This document shows, piece by piece, positions 50,121-57,033 of a DNA stretch of 64,000 bases. The DNA lies in contig NZ_LISW01000010.1 of NCBI RefSeq assembly GCF_001905735.1, forward strand, positions 202,591-266,590, given 5' to 3'. Within the stretch, counting starts at the first letter, position 1, and the number at the start of each line of letters is the position of its first letter. This DNA is from Streptomyces sp. CB01249 (GTDB taxonomy: Bacteria; Actinomycetota; Actinomycetes; Streptomycetales; Streptomycetaceae). The translations under genes were made by a program, and so were the position numbers. Below the pieces are notes generated by a model. That model saw nothing but the letters and a program-made list of their open reading frames with translations, had not been told where the DNA came from and ran no database searches.

Positions 50121-51677
50121 GTGACGAGCACTCTAGAGCCGCCGCGCAGCGACGAGGACAGCCGCCCGGCCGGCGGCGGCGGACCGCAGCGGCATCTGCG
50201 CGTCGCCGTCATCGGCAGCGGGTTCTCCGGCCTCGGCATGGCGATCCGGCTGTTGCAGAAGGGCGTGGACGACTTCCTCGTCTTCGAACGCGCCGACGAG
50301 GTGGGCGGCACCTGGCGGGACAACTCCTACCCGGGTGCTGCCTGCGACGTGATGTCCCACCTGTACTCGTTCTCGTTCGCGCAGAACCCGGAGTGGAAGT
50401 CCACCTTCGGCAAGCGCGACGAGCTGTACGCGTATCTGCGGGACACCGCCGACCGGTTCGGGGTGCGTCCGCACATCCGCTTCGGCCACGAACTGCTCGG
50501 GGCCCGCTGGGACGAGACGACCCGCCGCTGGCACATCGAGACCTCGCAGGGCGACTACACCGCGCAGGTCCTGGTGAGCGGCACCGGCTATCTCAGCGAG
50601 GCGGCGGTCCCCGACATCCCGGGCCTCTCCGACTTCGAGGGCGCCGTCTTCCACTCCTCCCGCTGGCGGCACGACCACGACCTGAGCGGGCGCAACGTCG
50701 CCGTGATCGGCACCGGCGCCTCCGCCATCCAGTTCGTGCCGAAGATCCAGCCCGAGGTGGGGCGGCTCGACCTCTACCAGCGGACCCCGCCGTGGATCGG
50801 CCCGAAGAACGACAAGGAGACGAGCCCGCTCCAGTCCAAGCTGCTGCGCGGGGTCCCCGGCTACCAGAACTTCCGGCGGAACTTCAACATGTGGGGCCGG
50901 GAGATCCTGGCCTTCGTGATGAAGCGGCCCAAGGTCGCCGGGAAGATGCAGAAGATGGCCAGCGACCACCTGAAGAAGTCGGTCGCCGACGAGAAGCTGC
51001 GCGCGAAGCTGACCCCGGACTACGTGATGGCGTGCAAGCGCCTGCTGTTCTCCAACACGTGGTACCCGGCGATCCAGCAGCCCAACGTGGACCTGGTCAC
51101 CGACGGCATCGCCAAGGTCACCGCCCACTCGATCGTCACCGCCGACGGGTCCGAGCGGGAGATCGACACGATCATCCTGGGCACCGGCTTCAAGGCCACG
51201 GACCGCCCGGTCGCCGGGCGGATCACCGGCCGCGAGGGCAGGTCGCTGCGCGAGGTGTGGCAGGAGGACGGCATGGCCGCGCACCGCGGCACCACCGTCG
51301 CCGGCTTCCCGAACCTGTTCCTGCTGCTCGGCCCGAACACCACCCTGGGGCACTCCTCGCAGGTCGTGATGATCGAGGCGCAGATCGGCTACGTGCTGGA
51401 CGCGCTGAAGGTCATGGACCAGAAGGGCCTGGCCTCGGTGGAGGTTCGAAAGACGGTCCAGGACGACTGGAACGAGCGGCTGCAGGCCCGCCTCGATGGC
51501 ACCGTGTGGAACGCAGGCAACTGCAAGAGCTGGTACCTCGACGCACACGGGCGCAACCCGTCGATCTGGCCGACGTACACCTGGCGCTTCCGCCGCCAGA
51601 CCAAGCGCTTCACCCCTTCCGAGTACCAGCTCGCCACCCTCGCGGGCGCCGGCCTGCCGGCCCTGAACCACACGTAA
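50121..51677 (+). CDS. Baeyer-Villiger-type flavin monooxygenase
   Basis: This 518-residue flavoprotein has two Rossmann motifs: FAD (VAVIGSGFSGLGMAIRL, near residue 30) and NADPH (VAVIGTGASAIQFVPKI, near 195). Between them lies the BVMO fingerprint FxGxxxHxxxW (FEGAVFHSSRW). The family inserts oxygen next to a ketone or oxidises nitrogen or sulphur. A natural substrate would be the ketone made by the oxoamine synthase; this is inferred from co-location. It lies nine bases after the methyltransferase stop. Confidence 0.88.
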   Translation: MTSTLEPPRSDEDSRPAGGGGPQRHLRVAVIGSGFSGLGMAIRLLQKGVDDFLVFERADEVGGTWRDNSYPGAACDVMSHLYSFSFAQNPEWKSTFGKRDELYAYLRDTADRFGVRPHIRFGHELLGARWDETTRRWHIETSQGDYTAQVLVSGTGYLSEAAVPDIPGLSDFEGAVFHSSRWRHDHDLSGRNVAVIGTGASAIQFVPKIQPEVGRLDLYQRTPPWIGPKNDKETSPLQSKLLRGVPGYQNFRRNFNMWGREILAFVMKRPKVAGKMQKMASDHLKKSVADEKLRAKLTPDYVMACKRLLFSNTWYPAIQQPNVDLVTDGIAKVTAHSIVTADGSEREIDTIILGTGFKATDRPVAGRITGREGRSLREVWQEDGMAAHRGTTVAGFPNLFLLLGPNTTLGHSSQVVMIEAQIGYVLDALKVMDQKGLASVEVRKTVQDDWNERLQARLDGTVWNAGNCKSWYLDAHGRNPSIWPTYTWRFRRQTKRFTPSEYQLATLAGAGLPALNHT

Positions 51678-51696
51678 TGGACGGGAGACAGACCGA

Positions 51697-53190
51697 ATGA
51701 GAAGCAGCAGCACCCCCATCACGCGGCGCAGCATCCTCGGGGGCATGGCGGCCGCCACGGTCATCGGCTGGAGCACTTCGCACCAGGCGTGGGCACGTGA
51801 GTCGGACTCCTTCGCCCATACGGCGGCGAGCCTGCCGGCGCTCGACGGCACGCTGGAGACCTCGGCGGGTGTCAAGTCCACGTTCAACCACGACTTCGGC
51901 CACATGGTGACCGGCGCGTGCTGGGCGGTGCTGCGTCCCGGCTCGGTGCAAGACATCGTCAAGATGGTCAACTACGCCCGGGCCAACGGGCTGAAGATCG
52001 CGATGAACGGCCGCGGCGGGCAGAACGGCGACGAGGAGTCGCACTCCTGCTACGGGCAGGCGCAGGTCCCGCAGGGCGGCATCGCGATCGACGCGCGCGG
52101 TCTGACGAAGATCGTCCGCATCGGCTCCTCGTCCGCCGTGGTGGAGACCGGTGTCACGTGGGCGCAGCTCACCGACGCCGCCCTCGCCCGGGGCCTGACC
52201 CCGCCGGCGCTCACCGACTACCTGCACCTGTCGATAGGCGGCACGCTCAGCGTCGGCGGCATCGGCTCCACCGTGGCGCGTTACGGGCTGCAGATCGACA
52301 CCGTGAAGTCGATCGACATCGTCACCGGCAACGGCGACCTGATCACGGCCAGCCCCAGCTGCCACGCCGATCTGTTCAACACGGCGCTCGGCGGCGGCGG
52401 CCAGGTCGGCATCATCGTGCGGGCCGAGGTCGCCCTGATCCCGGCACCGCCGAAGATGACCGTCTTCACCCTCTACTACAACGACGTGTCCGCGTTCCTC
52501 GCCGACTCCGAGAAGCTCATGGCGGAGAAGCGGTTCGAGGGCCAGGTCGGCGAGATCGCCCGCACCCCGGACGACTCCGGCTGGTGGTACAAGCTGGAGG
52601 GCCAGGCGTACTGGAAGGGCGGCACCGCGCCCAACCGCACCGCGCTGCTCACCGGTCTGCACGACGTGCGGGCGTCCGCGACGATCGAGGACCTGCCGTT
52701 CCGCGAGGCCGTGTTCCGTACCGACGGCGACGAGGCGTGGCTCAAGGAGAACGACTTCTGGGGTCAGCCCAAGCCGTGGCTGAGCCTGTTCGTCCCGGCC
52801 TCGAAGGCGAAGGCGTTCGCGGACCTGCTGACCGCCGAGCTGAACAGCGACGACCTGGGCGCGGGCTTCCTGCTCTATTACCCGTACCCGACGTCGAAGC
52901 TGACCCGCCCGCTGTCGGTGCAGCCCTCCGAGCCGACCGCGTACCTGTGCGACGTGCTCCGCTTCCCGGCCCCGGGGGCGGACATCGCGCGGATGCTGGA
53001 CCAGAACCGCCGCCTGTACGACAAGGCGGTCGCGCTGGGCGCCAAGCGGTATCTGGTGGGCGCGATCCCGAACATGACCTCGGCGGACTGGCGGGCCCAC
53101 TTCGGCATCCGCTGGAAGGTCCTCGTCGCGGCGAAGCGGCGCTACGACCCGGCGGGCATCCTCACCCCCGGTCAGGGCTTCTTCGGCTGA
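51697..53190 (+). CDS. Tat-exported FAD-linked oxidase (PCMH/VAO family, cytokinin-dehydrogenase-like)
   Basis: This 497-residue protein starts with a twin-arginine signal (ITRRSILGGMAAATVIG) and probable AxA cleavage (QAWARES), so it acts outside the cytoplasm. The FAD_binding_4 domain shows GRGGQNGDEESHSCYGQAQV and the GG-x4-GG segment LSIGGTLSVGGIGSTVARYG. The C-terminus (RYDPAGILTPGQGFF) is typical of oxygen-dependent oxidases. The flavin-linking histidine of cytokinin dehydrogenases may correspond to the His in EESHSCYG. It probably performs a late oxidation during or after export. Confidence 0.86.
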   Translation: MRSSSTPITRRSILGGMAAATVIGWSTSHQAWARESDSFAHTAASLPALDGTLETSAGVKSTFNHDFGHMVTGACWAVLRPGSVQDIVKMVNYARANGLKIAMNGRGGQNGDEESHSCYGQAQVPQGGIAIDARGLTKIVRIGSSSAVVETGVTWAQLTDAALARGLTPPALTDYLHLSIGGTLSVGGIGSTVARYGLQIDTVKSIDIVTGNGDLITASPSCHADLFNTALGGGGQVGIIVRAEVALIPAPPKMTVFTLYYNDVSAFLADSEKLMAEKRFEGQVGEIARTPDDSGWWYKLEGQAYWKGGTAPNRTALLTGLHDVRASATIEDLPFREAVFRTDGDEAWLKENDFWGQPKPWLSLFVPASKAKAFADLLTAELNSDDLGAGFLLYYPYPTSKLTRPLSVQPSEPTAYLCDVLRFPAPGADIARMLDQNRRLYDKAVALGAKRYLVGAIPNMTSADWRAHFGIRWKVLVAAKRRYDPAGILTPGQGFFG

Positions 53191-53261
53191 TCCGGGACGC
53201 CCCGGGCCCCGGCCGGCGAGACCCAGACCGCCACCCGGAACACCCCGACAGGAGAATCGGC

Positions 53262-53792
53262 ATGACAGTTTACGACTTGATCGACGAGGCGATCGTGGAC
53301 GCGCCGCCGGAAGCGGTGTGGGCGGCGCTGATCGCCGAGTTCCGCGGCGCCGGCCGCTGGTGGGTGCCCGCCAACACCTTCGCCACCGTGTCCGGTTCGC
53401 CGGACGAGGTGGGCGGCGAGGTCGCGGTCACGGTGCACACCAAGGGCGTCGACAAGGGCGGCCCGAAGCTGCGGTTCACCGCGCGCACCCGGGCCGTCGA
53501 GCCCCAGCGGCTGCTGTCGGTCGACTACGTGTCCGGGGTGTTCCGGGGCACCAGCGACTTCTACGTCGAACCGCTCGACGGGGGCCGCACCAAGGTCGGC
53601 ATGCACTTCGTGGGGCGGCCGAACGGCTTCCTGAAGCTCCTCGCGAAGGTCGCCGACATCGGCGCGGAGCACTCCACCGCCACCAGCGAGGCGTTCGTCC
53701 GGCTCGGGCGGATCCTCGCGGCGGAGAGCGCTCCGGCCGTCCGGTCCGGCGCGGCGGCACAGGACCGGAAGCTGGAGGGCAGTACCCGATGA
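53262..53792 (+). CDS. SRPBCC (START-like) family protein
   Basis: This 176-residue helix-grip protein opens DEAIVDAPPEAVWAALIAEF and has the conserved strand pattern PKLRFTARTRAVEPQRLLSV, GTSDFYVEPLDGGRTKVGMH, then a long C-terminal helix. Such domains enclose hydrophobic ligands and serve as cyclases, aromatases or carriers in antibiotic pathways. The ATG at 53262 has AGGAGA eight bases upstream. It overlaps the hydrolase gene by four bases. The catalytic role is unknown; binding the nascent product is plausible. Confidence 0.8.
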   Translation: MTVYDLIDEAIVDAPPEAVWAALIAEFRGAGRWWVPANTFATVSGSPDEVGGEVAVTVHTKGVDKGGPKLRFTARTRAVEPQRLLSVDYVSGVFRGTSDFYVEPLDGGRTKVGMHFVGRPNGFLKLLAKVADIGAEHSTATSEAFVRLGRILAAESAPAVRSGAAAQDRKLEGSTR

Positions 53793-54637
53793 CGACGGTG
53801 GCCGCCGCACCGGCGACCGAGACGCAGGTGCGCACCGACGACGGGGCCCGCCTGGCGGTGTCCGTCCTGCCGCCGCTCACGCCCCCGACCGGCGTGACCG
53901 TGGTGCTGGTCCACGGCTGGGGCGCGTCGCGCCGGGTGTGGAGCACGGTGGCCGACCGGCTGATCCGCCTCGGGCACCGCGTCGTCTCCTATGACCTCCG
54001 GGGCCACGGCGCCTCCTCGCAGGGCGCCGAGCCCTTCGGGATCGCCCGGCTCGGGGCGGACCTGGGCGCGGTCCTCGCGCATGTGGAGGCACCGGACGCC
54101 GTCGTCGTCGGGCACTCCGGGGGCGGGTTCGCCGCCCTGGCGTACGCCGCGTCGGAGGACCGGAACGCCGCCGCGCTGAGCGGCCTGGTGCTGCTGGCCA
54201 CGGCGGCGCACGACCAGGAGACCCCGGACAGCGAGGTCCGCATGATGGGCAGCGCGCTGTTCCAGCGGGCGGTCTCGCGACCGGCCCTGGGCCGCAAGCT
54301 CCTCGGGCAGAACATGCTCGGCCCGAAGGCGGACCGGCGGCTGAGCGAGGTGAACCGCCAGATGTTCGCCGCGGCGGGGCCCGCGGTGCGCGCGGAGGCG
54401 TTCCGCTCCTCGCGGGGCATGGACCTGCGCGAGGCCCTGGTGTCGGTGACCGTACCGGCGGTGGTCCTCGCGGGCACCGCCGACAAGGTGATCGCACCGA
54501 AGCTGGGCCGGGTCGTCGCCGAGGCGCTGCCCCGGGCACGCTTCGAGGAGGTGCCGGACGCGGGGCACATGCTGCCTCTGGAGGCGCCGCAGACGGTGGT
54601 GGGCGCGGTCAGCGAGCTGACGCGGGACCACGGATAG
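53789..54637 (+). CDS. Alpha/beta hydrolase
   Basis: This 282-residue enzyme has the oxyanion loop VLVHGWGASRRVW, nucleophile elbow VVGHSGGGFAALA (GxSxG), acid in LAGTADKVIAP and His in DAGHMLPLE, giving a complete triad. There is no signal peptide. It resembles epoxide hydrolase- and lactonase-like cluster enzymes and could hydrolyse an ester or lactone made by the Baeyer-Villiger enzyme, or free a carrier-bound product. Last gene of the rightward operon, followed by a strong terminator. Confidence 0.87.
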   Translation: MTTVAAAPATETQVRTDDGARLAVSVLPPLTPPTGVTVVLVHGWGASRRVWSTVADRLIRLGHRVVSYDLRGHGASSQGAEPFGIARLGADLGAVLAHVEAPDAVVVGHSGGGFAALAYAASEDRNAAALSGLVLLATAAHDQETPDSEVRMMGSALFQRAVSRPALGRKLLGQNMLGPKADRRLSEVNRQMFAAAGPAVRAEAFRSSRGMDLREALVSVTVPAVVLAGTADKVIAPKLGRVVAEALPRARFEEVPDAGHMLPLEAPQTVVGAVSELTRDHG

Positions 54638-54643
54638 CGCGGC

Positions 54644-54696
54644 GCACGCGGAAGGGCGGCCGGTCCCGGGCGGGGGCCGGCCGCCCTTCCGCGTGC
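54644..54696. terminator. Strong terminator, 20-base perfect stem, end of the biosynthetic cluster
   Basis: GCACGCGGAAGGGCGGCCGG (54644-54663) pairs exactly with 54677-54696 around a 13-base loop, starting six bases after the hydrolase stop. It marks the right edge of the cluster. A second stem (CCTGTCGTG with CACGACAGG, 54811-54838, ten-base loop) lies in the 303-base gap before the next gene and may be an operator or part of an old attachment region. Confidence 0.85.
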
Positions 54697-54940
54697 GTGG
54701 CTGCGGATCGAGGCCCGCGCTATCGCCGTGGTCGTCGACCGGGCAGGCACGGGCGCACAGGACTTGCCGAACTCAGCAATCGCGCTGCGCAATATTCCCA
54801 GCTCAGGGCGCCTGTCGTGCCGGATACGACACGACAGGGGTCTTCTGCGAGATCTGGTCGGCAGAGGACCACATCCCAGACTCACTCATACAGAATCGGG
54901 ATCAGAAGAAACAAGGCAGGAATCTGACAGAAGGAACGAG

Positions 54941-55381
54941 ATGAGTGAACCCATCATCGGCCACCTGCGCCCGCACCGCTGGTCCTCAGAGGAGTCCCTG
55001 GCCTACGAGGCGGCCATCGAGGCCATCAACGGGGTCGTCGGTACCTACAGCGGGCTGATTGCCGCCGCCGCCGGAGGAAAACCGGCGGATCTTCGTCTCC
55101 GCCATCGTGCCCGAGCACCTCACCGGCCCCACCCCGCAGGACCCGGCCACCGCTGTCTTCCTGATCGGTCAGCCCGGCGCCGGCAAGACCCGGTTGGCCC
55201 AGCTTGTTGCCGAACAGCTCGACGCACGGGGCGGGTTCGCGGATATCGACAGCGACTTGTACAAGCCCTACCGCCCCCAGTACGCACAGCTCATGGCCAA
55301 GGACGACCGGCTCATGACGCTCTACACCGGGCACGACGGCCGGGTCTGGATGCGCCAGGCCCAACAATTCGTCCGCGGTGA
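54941..55381 (+). CDS. Small ORF before the zeta toxin, likely truncated or fused out of frame
   Basis: An ATG preceded by AGAAGGAACGAG opens a frame whose first 45 residues look real (MSEPIIGHLRPHRWSSEESL, AYEAAIEAINGVVGTYSG). After about residue 46 the frame runs antisensible through the zeta gene and turns into Arg/Pro-rich shadow sequence. In relatives I recall a small partner gene of this kind before zeta-type toxins. Here its 3' part seems to have been lost and joined to the zeta gene by a deletion or frameshift near 55,075. The full 146-residue product is doubtful. Confidence 0.45.
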   Translation: MSEPIIGHLRPHRWSSEESLAYEAAIEAINGVVGTYSGLIAAAAGGKPADLRLRHRARAPHRPHPAGPGHRCLPDRSARRRQDPVGPACCRTARRTGRVRGYRQRLVQALPPPVRTAHGQGRPAHDALHRARRPGLDAPGPTIRPR

Positions 55382-55685
55382 GGACCCGCTCTCCGAGGGC
55401 CGCAAGCTCCACGCCTTGGTCCAGGAGATCGCCATGGACCCGCGGTATCTGGCCGAGACCATGCAGAAGTACCGCAACGTCGGCACCCGCATCGATGTCC
55501 TCGTACTGGCAGTCCCTCAAGCCCTGAGCGAGCAGGGCATCCTCAACCGCTACCTGGAACAGGTCCGCGACCGCGGGCAGGGACGTCTGACCGTGCCGGA
55601 GAAGGCGGCCGCCTCCTACACCGGGATCGCCGACTCCTGCGAGGTCATCGTCCGAGAGGGTCTCGTGGATTTCGCCGCCGTCTAG
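55059..55685 (+). CDS. Zeta-toxin-type kinase
   Basis: This protein of up to 208 residues has a P-loop VFLIGQPGAGKTRLAQLVAE, the zeta-type DIDSDLYKPYRPQY strand that carries the catalytic/substrate Asp, and a RNVGTRIDVLVLAVPQALS region. Zeta/PezT toxins phosphorylate UDP-N-acetylglucosamine; many Streptomyces homologues are of unknown target. The only available start in frame is a TTG inside a GCC repeat and no ribosome-binding site is placed for it, so translation may depend on the overlapping upstream ORF or may be lost. No antitoxin gene is recognised next to it. Confidence 0.65.
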   Translation: MPPPPEENRRIFVSAIVPEHLTGPTPQDPATAVFLIGQPGAGKTRLAQLVAEQLDARGGFADIDSDLYKPYRPQYAQLMAKDDRLMTLYTGHDGRVWMRQAQQFVRGEDPLSEGRKLHALVQEIAMDPRYLAETMQKYRNVGTRIDVLVLAVPQALSEQGILNRYLEQVRDRGQGRLTVPEKAAASYTGIADSCEVIVREGLVDFAAV

Positions 55686-55784
55686 GGGGCTGAGGAACAT
55701 CCGTGTCAGATCGTGCGCTAAGCGTTCGTCGTCCCTGGTGGGCGGCTGACGGCGCGTTGGTCGTGGGGGCGGCCTGAAGTTCTT

Positions 55785-55877
55785 CCACGGATAACGTCCT
55801 ATTATCTGGGGGATCTTGGTTCGTCACCTGCGGTGACGTTCTTCGGGCCGTACGTGCAGCGGCCCTGTTATCCGTGG
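55785..55877. repeat. 11-base inverted repeat before the integrase gene
   Basis: CCACGGATAAC (55785-55795) and its exact complement GTTATCCGTGG (55867-55877) flank about 71 bases that also hold a GATAA/TTATC pair and a CGTCACC/GGTGACG hairpin (55822-55838). The block is AT-richer than its surroundings and ends 13 bases before the integrase GTG. It could contain integrase or excisionase arm sites or the attachment core. Confidence 0.4.
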
Positions 55878-55890
55878 CAAGGGGGAAGCG

Positions 55891-56865
55891 GTGCCCACCG
55901 TTGTGCAACTGCCGGCAGGGAAAGCGTTGACGGTCCGCGCGGCGGCCGACGCCTCCCTCGACTCGCTCCGCAACCCGAACACCGTCCGCAGCTAATCGAC
56001 CGGGGTCGGCAAGACGGCCGAGCGAATCGGGGAGGGCCGCCCGCTGGGGTCGGTCACGGACGACGAGATCGGCGAGGCCCTGGAACTGCTGTGGGGCACC
56101 GCGGCGGTCAACACCTGGGACGCCCGCCGGGCAGCGGTCCTCTCGTGGCTGGGCTGGTGCGCGGAGTACGGCTACGACAGTCCGTCCATCTCGGCCTGGA
56201 CGAAGCGGCTGGCCGTGCCGGACTCGGAGACCCCGGCCCGCTCGAAGATGGCCGTGGACCGGCTCATCGCCCGCCAGGATGTCCACCTGCGGGAGAAGAC
56301 GCTGTGGCGGATGCTCTACGAGACCTGCGCCCGCGCGGAGGAGATCCTCGGCGTCAACATCGAGGACCTAGACCTCGCCGCCCGCCGCTGCCCGGTCAAG
56401 GCCAAGGACGCCTGGAGCAAGGCCCGCCGACGCGGGCAGACGAGGGAGGACTTCGTCCTGGAGACCGTCTACTGGGACGCGGGCACCGCACGGCTCGTGC
56501 CCCGGCTCCTCAAGGGCCGCACCCGGGGCCCGGTCTTCGTCACCCACCGCCGCCCCCGCCCGGGGAAGGTCGTCAGCCCGCGCGACGTGTGTCCGGACAC
56601 CGGCCTGGCCCGCCTCTCCTACGGCCAGGCCCGCGCCCTCCTCAATGAGCACACAGCCGTACACGGACCGGGGACCGGCTGGGACCTGCACGAGTACCGC
56701 CACTCTGGACTCACCGAACTCGGCGTGCAGGGCGCCTCCCTGCTGATGCTCATGGCGAAGTCCCGGCACAAGAAGCCGGAGAACGTCCGCCGGTACTTCA
56801 AGCCCTCGCACGAGGCGATCTCCGAGCTGACCAGCCTCCTCGCGCCCGGCGACGTCCGGCGCTGA
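55891..56865 (+). pseudogene. Tyrosine recombinase/integrase interrupted by a TAA codon
   Basis: The frame runs from a GTG at 55891 for 325 codons, but codon 35 (55993-55995) is TAA in the context VRS-stop-STGVGKTAER. A one-base change of a TAC or TAT tyrosine codon would explain it. Downstream everything is intact: catalytic Arg in YETCARAEEILG, HEYRHSGLTELG (HxxR), the His in KSRHKKPENV and the nucleophile in RRYFKPSH. Translation could restart at an internal ATG (56215), giving a catalytic domain without the core-binding domain. The integrase is probably dead. Confidence 0.8.
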
Positions 56866-56879
56866 GCCACCAGTCCGGG

Positions 56880-57012
56880 CTGAATGACCCTGCCGATCGT
56901 TTGCGGGCACCAGCCGGCGGGCGTCGCGCACCGCGAGGGGTCGCTGCCACCCGGCGTCCCGCTCGGCCTCGTCGGCGTACGGGTCCATCGAGTCGTCGTG
57001 CGGGTCCGTCAC
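56880..57012 (-). pseudogene. Truncated gene downstream of the ART/NTase-like gene
   Basis: A GTG with GAGAGGG eight bases upstream starts MTDPHDDSMDPYADEAERDA followed by GWQRPLAVRDARRLVPAND. This looks like a genuine N-terminus, 21 bases after the stop of the large gene on the same strand. After about 45 codons the frame enters the antisense of the integrase 3' end and loses protein character. It is probably a gene cut at a recombination junction near 56,870. The product is not recognised. Confidence 0.4.
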
Positions 57013-57033
57013 AAGGGTTCCCTCTCCCCTCGT

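Noticed and set aside
55059..55685. Complete toxin-antitoxin pair
   Set aside because: No recognisable epsilon or PezA antitoxin lies next to the zeta-type gene; the small upstream ORF is unassigned and truncated.
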